DNA of 64,000 bases from Microbacterium sp. T2.11-28 (lineage in GTDB: Bacteria; Actinomycetota; Actinomycetes; Actinomycetales; Microbacteriaceae): contig NZ_CATNHF010000030.1 of the NCBI RefSeq assembly GCF_950097975.1, forward strand, positions 62,001 to 126,000, written 5' to 3'. The translations under genes were made by a program, and so were the position numbers. Shown here piece after piece: positions 15,640 to 23,952 of this stretch. Positions within the stretch are counted from its first letter, which is position 1, and each line of letters begins with the position of its first letter. The notes under the pieces were generated by a model. That model searched no databases. It was not told the DNA's origin and saw only the letters and a list, made by a program, of their open reading frames with translations.

Positions 15640-17001
15640 TCAGCCGCCGACCTCTGCCTGGTAGTCGGCCTCGACTGCCGTCAGCATGCCTTGCGCGTCC
15701 TGCTGCCCGGCGACGAGCTGCTGGATGTTCGGCGTCCAGCTCTGCGCGTAGATCGAGCCGGTCGCGTTCGCGAGGAAGTCCATCGCGCCGTTGACCTCGT
15801 TGACCTGCGTGCCGGCCGCCAGGGTCGCGGCGGTCACCGAGTCAGCGGCGACCTCCGGCATGAAGGCGTCGGCCGGGCCCATCGGGTGCGATCCGCCGAC
15901 CTCGACGGTGATGGTGCGCGCCTTCTCGTCGGTGGCGACCCAGTTGAGGAAGAACGCGGCGCAGTCGGGGTGCTCCGCGCCCGCGGCGATGCCGTAGGTG
16001 AGCGGTGCCGACATGGCGCCGAACTGCGTCCCGCCCTCTTCGAGCGGAGGCATGAGGAAGAAGCCGGCCTTGCCCGCCATCTGCGAGTCGAGGTTGCCCG
16101 ACTCCCAGTCGCCGTTGAAGATCAGGAGGCTCTCACCGCCGATGAACCGGCTCATCATCTGAGAGTAATCCAGCGAGTTCACGTCGTCCGCGAAGTAGCC
16201 GGCCTCGACCCACCGCTGCAGGTGCTCAGCGGCCGCCAGGTTCTCGGCGGTGTCGATCGTGGCACCCTCGGTGTGGAAGATCCAGTCGTTGATCGGCGCC
16301 GTCGGTCCGTACGAGGCCATGAGGGCCTGCAGCGGGAACAGCAGACCGCCGGTGGCGCCGCCGTTGAACTGCGCGATCGGCGTGATGCCGGCCTCCTTCG
16401 CCGCCGCGAGCACGGCGTCGAGCTCGTCGATCGTCTTCGGCGCCTCGGTCATGCCGATCTCTGCGGCGAGCTCCTTGTTGTAGAAGACGCCCGTCATGGA
16501 GAAGTTCAGGCCCATGGCCCACAGCGGCCCGCTGCCTCGGCGGCCCTCCTCGTCCACGCGCAGCTGCGCGAGCTGCGACTCGGGCCAGTCGACCCAGCCG
16601 AACTGCTCGGCGTAGGGGTCGAGGTCCAGCAGCAGACCGCCCGAGGCGAGCTCGGACATCTGCGGCAGGCGCATGAGGTCCGGCGGGTCGTCCTGCAGCA
16701 CACGCGGGGCGTTCTGCGTGAGCACGGCGAACTGGTCCTCACGCACATCGAACGTCACGTTCGGGTACTGCGCCGTGAACTCGTCGAAGAGCTCCTTCGG
16801 CAGGGCGAAGCCCGTCTCGATGTAGGCGCTGAGGACGACGTCCTCTTCGCCGCACGTCGCCTCGGCACCGCTGGCCGGTGCCGACGAGGTCGGTGCGGTG
16901 GTGCCGCTGCCGGGAGGGGCGCACGCGGTCAGCGCGAGGGCGGCCACCGCGAGCAGGGCCCCCGCGGCCGTGGTGGACCTGTGGGTACGTGATTGAGACA
17001 C
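15640..17001 (-). CDS. Extracellular solute-binding lipoprotein of a sugar ABC transporter (locus A)
   Basis: A 453-residue family-1 type solute-binding protein. The signal peptide RSTTAAGALLAVAALALTAC ends in a lipobox with Cys as lipid anchor, followed by a Thr/Ser/Pro/Gly-rich linker. The mature part shows EELFDEFTAQYPNVTFDV-like and VNSLDYSQMMSRFIGGESLLIFNGDWESG regions typical of sugar binders. The GTG at 17001 is chosen because GGGAG stands upstream and the signal peptide follows at once. The gene begins 49 bases after a LacI-type operator. It is followed by two permease genes with almost no spacing. Confidence 0.9.
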   Translation of the reverse strand: MSQSRTHRSTTAAGALLAVAALALTACAPPGSGTTAPTSSAPASGAEATCGEEDVVLSAYIETGFALPKELFDEFTAQYPNVTFDVREDQFAVLTQNAPRVLQDDPPDLMRLPQMSELASGGLLLDLDPYAEQFGWVDWPESQLAQLRVDEEGRRGSGPLWAMGLNFSMTGVFYNKELAAEIGMTEAPKTIDELDAVLAAAKEAGITPIAQFNGGATGGLLFPLQALMASYGPTAPINDWIFHTEGATIDTAENLAAAEHLQRWVEAGYFADDVNSLDYSQMMSRFIGGESLLIFNGDWESGNLDSQMAGKAGFFLMPPLEEGGTQFGAMSAPLTYGIAAGAEHPDCAAFFLNWVATDEKARTITVEVGGSHPMGPADAFMPEVAADSVTAATLAAGTQVNEVNGAMDFLANATGSIYAQSWTPNIQQLVAGQQDAQGMLTAVEADYQAEVGG

Positions 17002-17050
17002 CAATGTCTCCCTTCGTCGAAGGACGGCGGGTCCGCGGTGTGCATCCGCG

Positions 17051-17070
17051 GTGCTAAATCGACTTAGCAC
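17051..17070. promoter_or_regulatory. LacI-type operator within locus A
   Basis: GTGCTAAATCGACTTAGCAC is an almost perfect palindrome centred on TCGA with one mismatched base pair. It lies 49 bases upstream of the solute-binding protein gene and covers the TAG stop codon (17054-17056, read on the minus strand) of the upstream serine hydrolase gene. It probably controls a second promoter inside the locus. Confidence 0.75.
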
Positions 17071-18340
17071 CCTCATCATGAGGGATGCCGGGCACCGTGT
17101 CAACGACTGTTCCGGTCACGATCCGGCGGAGGGCGTCCACGATCCGCGTGGCGCGCCGGTCGTCACCCGCCTCCATCCGGTTGGTCAGGAACGCGAAGCC
17201 GATCCCGGCGGCGGGGTCGGCGAACGCGACCTGACCGCCGGCACCGTCATGACCGAACCCCGTGGGCGTCACGTACCGGCGCGCTGCGCTGTCGAGCTGG
17301 AACCCCGCTCCCCATCGCGGCCACGGCGGCGGCGTGGGGAAGAAGGGCTCTCCCTCGGACCGCACGGCCGTCGCCTGCCGGATCGTCTCCTCCGAGAGGA
17401 GGGGCCCGTGTCCTGACCTCGCGGCCGAGAACGTCGACGACCAGATCGTCGCGAGCGCGCGCGCGGAGGCGATGCCGCCCGCACCCGGCACCTCGGCGAC
17501 CTGCACCGCGGGATCGTTGAACCCCTCGCCGTCCGCGACGGCGCCCACGTCGGACCCGACCTCATCCCGGGCGTGGTCCCGCGGGCCGACGAGCTCGCGC
17601 GGCAGCGCACCGTCGAGGGTCATCGCGATCCCCGGCCAGTCGGTGCCGCCAGCGGCCCGGGCCTCCGCCTCCTGAAGGGCGGTCAGCGCCGCCAGCGACG
17701 GCCCGACGGCCATCCGGGCGACCCTCGGCAAGTGGGCGGGGGGCAGGCCGATCCAGCACTCCGCTCCGGCGGGCTCGGCCACGTAGCGCCGGAACGCCTC
17801 CCCCGCGCTCAGTCCCGTCACCCGGCGGACGACCTCGCCGATCAGCCAGCCGTGGGTGATCGGATGGTACGCATATGCCGTCCCGGGCGGCCACAGCGGC
17901 TCCTGGCGCGCCAGCTGAGCGACGATGCGGTCCCAGTCGGCCAGGGCACCCCGAGGGATCGGCTCACGCGGAGCCGGGAGTCCCGCCCGATGCGACAGCA
18001 GGTCGGCGACCCTCGTGCCGCCCTTGCCCGCCTCGCCGAACTCCGGCCAGTACGTCGTCACGAGCGCGTCGTAGTCGAGCTTCCCCGCCTGCACCAGGCG
18101 CGCGGCGAGGATCGACATCAGGCCCTTGCTGCACGAGAAGATGACGCTGAGCGTGTCCCGCTCCCAGCGCCTCCCCGTCCGCACGTCGGCCACGCCGCCC
18201 CACAGATCGACCACCGGCCGACCCCGACGGACGATCGCGAGGGCCGCGCCCATGTCCGGCTCTCCGTCGAACGCCTCACGGAAGGCCGCGGCCACCGGCT
18301 CGAAGCCGGCCGACACCGTGCCCTCCACCGCGACGCTCAC
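17054..18340 (-). CDS. Serine hydrolase of the beta-lactamase/esterase (class C-like) family
   Basis: A 428-residue cytoplasmic-type hydrolase with the SxxK motif FSCSKGLMSI (Ser69, Lys72) and YAYHPITHGWLIGEVVRRVTG, which resembles the Tyr-x-Asn region of EstB-like esterases; GFGHDGAGGQVAFADP supplies the KTG-equivalent HDGAGG motif. No signal peptide is present. The GTG start overlaps the stop of the GH32-like gene (GTGA), so the two are coupled. Such proteins usually act as esterases rather than beta-lactamases, so removal of acyl groups from a sugar substrate is a reasonable guess. The stop codon lies inside an operator. Confidence 0.87.
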   Translation of the reverse strand: MSVAVEGTVSAGFEPVAAAFREAFDGEPDMGAALAIVRRGRPVVDLWGGVADVRTGRRWERDTLSVIFSCSKGLMSILAARLVQAGKLDYDALVTTYWPEFGEAGKGGTRVADLLSHRAGLPAPREPIPRGALADWDRIVAQLARQEPLWPPGTAYAYHPITHGWLIGEVVRRVTGLSAGEAFRRYVAEPAGAECWIGLPPAHLPRVARMAVGPSLAALTALQEAEARAAGGTDWPGIAMTLDGALPRELVGPRDHARDEVGSDVGAVADGEGFNDPAVQVAEVPGAGGIASARALATIWSSTFSAARSGHGPLLSEETIRQATAVRSEGEPFFPTPPPWPRWGAGFQLDSAARRYVTPTGFGHDGAGGQVAFADPAAGIGFAFLTNRMEAGDDRRATRIVDALRRIVTGTVVDTVPGIPHDEGAKSI

Positions 18341-19320
18341 GCGTGGACCTCGGCGCCGGCGGGGAGGGCGGCGACGAGCAGGAGCGCGCCGCGATCGGCA
18401 TCCCATCGCACCGGGATCGGATCGCTGACCCGTCCGGCGAAAGCGTCTCCGCGGCCGTTCTCGAACGCGAGGAGCACGGGCGAGCCGGACCGGTCGTGGA
18501 CGATGCGGCCGGCGTACAGGGCATCGTCGACCAGCAGCGTCGCCGCCGCGGGATCGAACGGTCCCGTCTGCGCGGCGACCGGGAGCTGCCAGACGCCGCC
18601 GCGCCCGCCGGCGCGGCCTCCCGCGAGCGCAGGCCCGTCGCAGGAGAAGAGGAGCAGGTCGTTCCCCTCGACGGTGACAAGCTGCGGCACCTCCAGGTGC
18701 GCGAACCCCGCTCCGGGAGCGCTCAGCGGTGGGCGCACCTCCCAGTGATCGAGATCCGGCGAGACCGCATGCCCGATGACTCCGCGATCGTCGCCGTCGC
18801 CGGTCTTCGCCCGCGCCGTGATCAGCATGTGCCATCCCTCCCCGTGGGGATCGGCGAACACCCACGGGTCCCGCCACGCCTCCTCGCGCCAGGTGCCGTC
18901 GGGGAGCGTCTCATACCAGCGGGGGTCGGCGGTCACCACCGGCACGCGGGCGGCCTGCCAGTGGTGGAGATCACGCGAGGTCGCGACGCCGACGGTCTCG
19001 ATGTTGGCGGCGGACGCGTCGCTCGGGAACCGGGAGCCGGTGTAGAACATGCGCCAGACCCCGTCGGGGCCGGGGACCACGCAGCCGGTCCAGACCGCCG
19101 TCTGGTCGAACTCGCCCGGTGCGCCCGGCGTCAGCACCGGGCCGAGATCCTGCCAGCTGCGCAGGTCCGATGACACGGCATGGCCGATCCGCGCGTTGCG
19201 GTGGCGCAGCCGCTCGTCGCCGAGCGAGGTGGGAGCGTGCAGATAGAAGAGGTGGTACCTCTGCCCGTCGTCGGCGATCCAGAAGTCCCACACCCAGTGG
19301 TCGTCTCGTGCGAACGTCAT
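18337..19320 (-). CDS. GH32-like beta-fructosidase family protein, short form (locus A)
   Basis: A 327-residue cytoplasmic protein with the five-bladed propeller features of the GH32/GH68 clan: WVWDFWIADDG at the N-terminus holds the presumed nucleophile Asp12, EEAWRDPWVFADP carries the RDP motif, and FAHLEVPQL the presumed acid/base Glu. It is much shorter than usual GH32 enzymes (about 480-500 residues) because the C-terminal beta-sandwich is absent. I chose the ATG at 19320 with AGGA upstream. A close relative is encoded at 35458. It opens the minus-strand locus A operon opposite the LacI gene. The precise substrate is unknown; fructosyl compounds are likely. Confidence 0.8.
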   Translation of the reverse strand: MTFARDDHWVWDFWIADDGQRYHLFYLHAPTSLGDERLRHRNARIGHAVSSDLRSWQDLGPVLTPGAPGEFDQTAVWTGCVVPGPDGVWRMFYTGSRFPSDASAANIETVGVATSRDLHHWQAARVPVVTADPRWYETLPDGTWREEAWRDPWVFADPHGEGWHMLITARAKTGDGDDRGVIGHAVSPDLDHWEVRPPLSAPGAGFAHLEVPQLVTVEGNDLLLFSCDGPALAGGRAGGRGGVWQLPVAAQTGPFDPAAATLLVDDALYAGRIVHDRSGSPVLLAFENGRGDAFAGRVSDPIPVRWDADRGALLLVAALPAGAEVHA

Positions 19321-19417
19321 CGTGTCGTTCCTTGCCCGGCGACGGAATAGGCACTGCACGCCGTCACCCCGTAGAGTCGCGAGTGCAGCAGCCATCGACG
19401 GCATGCGCAGTATCCCC

Positions 19418-19433
19418 GCTAAATGGGTTTAGC
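19418..19433. promoter_or_regulatory. LacI-type operator between locus A operon and its regulator
   Basis: GCTAAATGGGTTTAGC has 6-base inverted arms (GCTAAA/TTTAGC) and lies between the divergent GH32-like and LacI genes. Its half-site GCTAAA is the same as in the operator at 17051-17070. Confidence 0.7.
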
Positions 19434-19512
19434 TAGCATGGTTCCGCCTGCCGCGCGGGATGTCAAGCGACAGCCCCCGCGCCCCGGGCGTGCAGCGTGA
19501 AGAGGAGGGTTC

Positions 19513-20523
19513 GTGTCCAGCAAGCGTGCGACGCTCGCCGACGTGGCTCGCCTGGCGGGGCTCTCGCCCACGTCGGCATCGATGATCCTCAACGGACGCC
19601 CCAACACGCGGCTGTCGCAGGACGCCCACGATCGTGTGTTCGCCGCCGCCGAGGCCCTCGGCTATCGTCCCAACGTCGCCGCGCGGGGCCTGCGCACCGA
19701 CAAGACCCTGACGATCGCGTTCATCTCGGACGTCGTGGCCACCACCCGCTTCGCGAGCGGTCTGATCCGCGGCGCGCTCGCTGCCGCCGAGCAGGCCAAC
19801 CACGTGATGCTGGTGCTCGAGACCGGAGGCGATCCGGCGCGGGAGAGCGAGGCCGTCGAGGCGGTGCTCGACCGCCAGGTCGACGGCATCATCTTCGCGA
19901 GCATGCGGGCCAGGGAGTTCTTCGTGCCCGACCTGCCCGCCTCCACCGGCGTCGTCATGCTGAACGCGACCAACACGAAACATGCCGCGACGGTCCTTCC
20001 CGACGAGCACGGCGGCGGACGGCGCGCCGTCGAGCTGCTCGCCGAGCGCGGTCACCGCGCGATCGCGCTCCTCGGCCAGAACGACGACGTCGAGCGTGAC
20101 CTCTTCCGCTCCGCGACCGTCGCGCGGCGCGTCGCGGGGATCCGCGAGGGGATGGCCGCGCACGGACTGTCGTTCCTGGAAGAGGTGTCCATCTGGCTGT
20201 GGGAGCCCGACGAGGGCTACCACGCGACCACCGAGCTCCTCGCCCGGCGACCGGACATCGGCGCATTGCTGTGCATGAACGACCGACTCGCCTTCGGGGC
20301 CTACCAGGCGATCCTCGAGTCGGGACGCTCCATCCCCGACGACATCTCGATCGTCTCGTTCGACAACGACGAGCTCGCCGCCTACCTCCGCCCCGGGCTC
20401 ACCACCGTCGCCCTGCCGCACGAGGCCATGGGGCGCCGCGCGGTCGAGATCCTGCTCTCCTCCGAGCCGCACGGCGAGACGCTCATCGAGATGCCCGCGG
20501 TCATCCGCTCCTCCATCGCCTGA
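19513..20523 (+). CDS. LacI-family transcriptional regulator (locus A)
   Basis: A 336-residue repressor. The N-terminal helix-turn-helix is ATLADVARLAGLSPTSASMIL, followed by the hinge-helix region GYRPNVAARGLRT, and the rest is the periplasmic-binding-protein-like sensor domain (MLVLETGGD, GIIFASMRAREFF, LCMNDRLAFGAYQ). It is divergent from the locus A operon; operators with GCTAAA half-sites at 19418-19433 and 17051-17070 are its likely targets. The inducer is probably a fructose-containing sugar or its breakdown product, which is inferred only from the GH32-like gene. Confidence 0.92.
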   Translation: MSSKRATLADVARLAGLSPTSASMILNGRPNTRLSQDAHDRVFAAAEALGYRPNVAARGLRTDKTLTIAFISDVVATTRFASGLIRGALAAAEQANHVMLVLETGGDPARESEAVEAVLDRQVDGIIFASMRAREFFVPDLPASTGVVMLNATNTKHAATVLPDEHGGGRRAVELLAERGHRAIALLGQNDDVERDLFRSATVARRVAGIREGMAAHGLSFLEEVSIWLWEPDEGYHATTELLARRPDIGALLCMNDRLAFGAYQAILESGRSIPDDISIVSFDNDELAAYLRPGLTTVALPHEAMGRRAVEILLSSEPHGETLIEMPAVIRSSIA

Positions 20524-20532
20524 CCGGACGGG

Positions 20533-21327
20533 TCATCCGGCACGCAGGGCCGGGCGGCTGTGGAGAGTCGCGTCCACGACGGTCCGCTCGCCGAGCGGCT
20601 CGGTCAGCGTCACGGTGAAGGGGGTCGGCGGGTTCGTGGGACACGAGTGCGCCCCGCCCTCCGGCCGCACACCCAGTACGATCTCGATCCGCTCGTCCCC
20701 CTCGTCGAGCCGGACGATCTCGATGCGCCCGTCGGCATCCCGGCCGGAGTTGCACGCCTGCTCCGTGACGAGAAGGTGCACCTCTCGCGACGCCGGATCG
20801 AGCGGCCGGCCGGGATCGAGCGCGATCAGCGGCACGCCCAGGTCGCCGAGATCGATCGTCAGGGAGCACGGGCCGAGCGAGGTCACGAGCCAGCCGGCGA
20901 CGTTCGTCGCCTCGACCCACGACACGGTGACCTGCTCATGATCGGCTGCGGGAGCATCGGGGGCCTCGTCGGGCTCGACGGGGCGGAGGAGCGTCACCTC
21001 GCGATCCGAGGTGCCGACGACGAACCAGGCGGACGGGTCCTCGAGCACGAGCGGTGTGCCGTCGTCGAAGACCGCGCCCGCGAGCGCTTCCGCTGCTGCG
21101 CCGGCGAGTTCCTCGACGGGCGTGCGCGCGGCGAGCGCCTCAGCGGAAACGGGCGTCCCGCCGCACACGTAGGACGGTCGAGCATCCGCGCCGGGGGCGT
21201 TCCGTGTCGCGCTTCCCGGGTCGGCGCCCGGGGCATCCTCCGGAGGGGCGGCGCTCGCGCACCCGGCGAGACAGACCATCGCGGCCGCGACCAGGACGAG
21301 CAGCGCCCGCGCTCCGCGTGAGGTCAT
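20533..21327 (-). CDS. Putative lipoprotein, function unknown
   Basis: A 264-residue exported protein. ALLVLVAAAMVCLAGCAS is a lipoprotein signal peptide with Cys anchor. The mature part has several Cys residues (YVCGG, LGPCSLTI, EQACNSG, HSCPT) and regular alternating hydrophobic stretches suggesting a beta-rich fold; no known family is recognised. The ATG at 21327 has a strong GGAGGAGG ribosome binding site. The gene ends 9 bases from the end of the convergent LacI gene and is followed on its own strand by nothing in the same operon. Confidence 0.72.
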   Translation of the reverse strand: MTSRGARALLVLVAAAMVCLAGCASAAPPEDAPGADPGSATRNAPGADARPSYVCGGTPVSAEALAARTPVEELAGAAAEALAGAVFDDGTPLVLEDPSAWFVVGTSDREVTLLRPVEPDEAPDAPAADHEQVTVSWVEATNVAGWLVTSLGPCSLTIDLGDLGVPLIALDPGRPLDPASREVHLLVTEQACNSGRDADGRIEIVRLDEGDERIEIVLGVRPEGGAHSCPTNPPTPFTVTLTEPLGERTVVDATLHSRPALRAG

Positions 21328-21435
21328 GGCCCCTCCTCCTGTCACCATCTCTGCACGGTGAGTGTCAGCGACGCCGGCACCGTCTCGCAGTGGACGGGGA
21401 CGGCGGATCATGAGGACTCGATCTCCGACCTGCCC

Positions 21436-22338
21436 CTACGCGACGACCAACTCGGCGGCCCATGGGGGGTCTGCTCCCGGGCGGGAGACGGTGACTGCAG
21501 CGGCCCGGGCGCTCTCGGCGAGCATCGCGTGCACGTCGGCCGGAGTCACGGACGTGAGCCTGCGCCGCGCATCGGTCCCGAAGCCTCGGGCGAGCAGGAA
21601 GGCGATGATCGTGCCCATGAAGGTGTCGCCCGCTCCCACCGTGTCGACGACGGTCACCGGCGATCCGACGACGTGCCGCACACCGTCTGCCATGATCGCG
21701 TCGGCGCCGTCTGCGCCGCGGGTCACGACGACGATGGCCGGACCGTTGCGTTGCCACCTCGTCGCCACCTCGATCGCCGCGTCAGCGGGGTACAGCCAGC
21801 GAAGGTCTTCGTCGCTCACCTTGACCACGTCTGCGAGAGCCACGAGGTCTTCGACGCGGGCGAGATGATCTGCGGGGTCGCCGAGCAGGGCGGGGCGCAC
21901 GTTCGGGTCATAGGTGATGAGCGCGGTCGGGCGCGCGGCCCGCACGGCCGCCAGCACTCGGTCGGCGCCGGGGGCGAGCAGCGCAGCCACCGAACCGACG
22001 TGAACGACGGCGGCGTCACCGACGTCGAGGGGGTCGGGGTCCCACACCATGTCGAACGTGTACGTCGCGGAGCCCGAGGAATCCAGCGACGCGACGGCCG
22101 TCGATGTGCGGTCACGGACGGATGGCGACACGCTCACGTGCGAACCGGCCAGCCATGCGCGCACCGAGGCGCCCGCCTCGTCCGCACCCACGCAGGTGAG
22201 GAGGGTCACTTTCACGCCTTGGCGCCCGAGGGTCACCGCCACGTTCGCCGCGCTGCCCCCGGGAGTCACCCTCGCCGATCCGTCGGCCCCGAGAACGATA
22301 TCCACGAGCGCTTCTCCGATGACGGCGACGCGACTCAT
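21436..22338 (-). CDS. PfkB-family carbohydrate kinase, probable fructokinase (locus B)
   Basis: A 300-residue sugar kinase. VIGEALVDIVLG and the PfkB signature region PGGSAANVAVTLGRQG lie near the N-terminus, and DTVGAGDTFMGTIIAFL near the C-terminus contains the catalytic base Asp in the anion hole (GAGD). The gene overlaps the upstream Tat-exported GH32 gene by 4 bases and closes the locus B operon. In this setting phosphorylation of fructose released from fructans to fructose 6-phosphate is the most likely reaction, although PfkB substrates cannot be fixed from sequence alone. Confidence 0.9.
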   Translation of the reverse strand: MSRVAVIGEALVDIVLGADGSARVTPGGSAANVAVTLGRQGVKVTLLTCVGADEAGASVRAWLAGSHVSVSPSVRDRTSTAVASLDSSGSATYTFDMVWDPDPLDVGDAAVVHVGSVAALLAPGADRVLAAVRAARPTALITYDPNVRPALLGDPADHLARVEDLVALADVVKVSDEDLRWLYPADAAIEVATRWQRNGPAIVVVTRGADGADAIMADGVRHVVGSPVTVVDTVGAGDTFMGTIIAFLLARGFGTDARRRLTSVTPADVHAMLAESARAAAVTVSRPGADPPWAAELVVA

Positions 22339-23918
22339 CGTTCTTCGGGTCCGCGTGCGCCGACCGCGAGTTCGCGCACGCGGAGGTCGGCGAAGACGGC
22401 GGATCCACCGTGGGAGTACAGCCGGATGCCGCTGTCCCCGCTCAGGGGGAAGACGCGATGCGAATGCACCACGGTTCCGTCGCCGACGAACAGTTCGACG
22501 CTGGTGCGGTCGACCAGCAGCCGCACGGCGAGCTTCCCCGAGCCGGCATCCAGCGCGGCCTGGGACTCCCCACCCGTGGGGTTGATCGTCGGTCGCCGAT
22601 TGACGTAGGTGAACGGTCCCTTCAGGTACGCTCCCGCGGCGACGTGGCGACCCCCCTCGGGGGCACGGCACACCTCGAAGCCGATGTTCTCCGGCGGCGC
22701 CGAGGTGTCCCAGCGCAGCTCGCACGAGAGCTCGTAGGCATGCGAGCGCACCGCGAGGTCGTGCGTGCCGGCCACCGTGACGTCGCCCAGCCGGTGTGTG
22801 CGCGTGGCGTAGGCGCGAAGTGCTGCGGTCGGAGACGAGGCGAGGGCGTAGCCGGAGGTCGTGCGCACGAGCCGCAGGTCGCGCACGATCATGTCGTCGC
22901 CGTTGTAGCCGTCGGTGACCAGAGTGGGCGCGTTGTGCGGGTAGTCCCAGAAGTTCGCCCAACCGATGACGTGGCGCAGCCGTGGGTCCTCGGCACCGGA
23001 CCTCGAGTGGTGCGGGTAGGTCACAGCTCCGTAGAAGTCGAAGCCGTGGTCGAGCCACCGCGGCTCGTGCTCATCGGGAGTGAAGGAGCTGCCGTCGAAG
23101 GATCCGGTCCAGTAGGCGTAGGTCGCCGGGAGCCCCCGGAACTTGGCGTTGCCGCTCAGGCCGAGGACCCAGTGGTCGGAGCCGTCGTCGGCGGTCATAG
23201 TGAAGATGTCAGGGCACTCGAGCAGTCCGAGGTCGGTGCGAACGAATTCCCCCACCCGCGTCCAGCTCCTCAGGTTCGACGAGACGTAGAACCCGATGCG
23301 ATCGTGCTCGGCGTTGGCCATGAACCAGCGGGCGCGCTCGGCATCCCAGATCACCTTGGGATCACGGAAGTCGTACACGCCGGGATTGGGAAGCACCGGA
23401 GCATCACCTCCCGGCCGGAACGATCGTCCGCCGTCGGTGGAGTACCAGAGGTACTGCGCCTGCACCCCGTTCGGGCCCTGCGTCACGAGAGCGATGATCG
23501 CGCGGCGGCCATAGCCCGCCGTTCCCTCCGTGTCGACCACCAGGCTCCCCGACCAGCAGTCACCGTTGCCGTTGCTGAACTTGGGGATCGCGACCCCTCG
23601 GTCACGGAAGGTCACATGGTCGGTCGTGGTTGCACGACGCCACGACGTGCCCGCGCCGCCACGCAGGTAGTCGGCGTTGTAGAGGTAGTAGTAGTGATAC
23701 TCGCCGTCGACGAAGATCGGCCGTTGCGGGTCGTTCTTCCAGTTGTCCGGAACGCTGAAGTGGTACTCGGGTCGCATGGATGCCGCCGGTCTTCTTGTCG
23801 TGGAGTGTTCGGGTGCGGTCGCCGCAGCAGCGGGCGCCGTCGCCGCCAGCGCCCCCGCGGCGGCCGAGAGCGTCGCAGCGGTGAACAGTGAGCGGCGGGA
23901 GAGTTCAGGACTGGTCAT
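22335..23918 (-). CDS. Tat-exported GH32 fructan hydrolase/transferase, levanase or levan fructotransferase type (locus B)
   Basis: A 527-residue enzyme with a twin-arginine signal (SRRSLFTAATLSAAAGALAA) and an AxA cleavage region, so it acts outside the cell. Catalytic residues can be placed at Asp63 in WKNDPQRP (nucleophile), Asp186 in DFRDPKV (transition-state stabiliser) and Glu234 in LLECPD (acid/base). The NDPQRP form, the ECPDIF block and TYAYWTGSFDG resemble, from memory, secreted levanases and levan fructotransferases of Arthrobacter. The C-terminal beta-sandwich ends with DRTSVELFVGDGTVV and GIRLYSHGGSA. It overlaps the kinase gene by 4 bases. Levan is therefore the preferred substrate, with inulin an alternative. 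Confidence 0.88.
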   Translation of the reverse strand: MTSPELSRRSLFTAATLSAAAGALAATAPAAAATAPEHSTTRRPAASMRPEYHFSVPDNWKNDPQRPIFVDGEYHYYYLYNADYLRGGAGTSWRRATTTDHVTFRDRGVAIPKFSNGNGDCWSGSLVVDTEGTAGYGRRAIIALVTQGPNGVQAQYLWYSTDGGRSFRPGGDAPVLPNPGVYDFRDPKVIWDAERARWFMANAEHDRIGFYVSSNLRSWTRVGEFVRTDLGLLECPDIFTMTADDGSDHWVLGLSGNAKFRGLPATYAYWTGSFDGSSFTPDEHEPRWLDHGFDFYGAVTYPHHSRSGAEDPRLRHVIGWANFWDYPHNAPTLVTDGYNGDDMIVRDLRLVRTTSGYALASSPTAALRAYATRTHRLGDVTVAGTHDLAVRSHAYELSCELRWDTSAPPENIGFEVCRAPEGGRHVAAGAYLKGPFTYVNRRPTINPTGGESQAALDAGSGKLAVRLLVDRTSVELFVGDGTVVHSHRVFPLSGDSGIRLYSHGGSAVFADLRVRELAVGARGPEER

Positions 23919-23952
23919 GGTTGCTCCATTGCGATCGGTGCTGTGGTCGGGC

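Noticed and set aside
17054-18340. Serine hydrolase as an antibiotic-resistance beta-lactamase
   Set aside because: It has no signal peptide, its motifs fit the esterase branch, and it sits in a sugar-use operon under LacI control.
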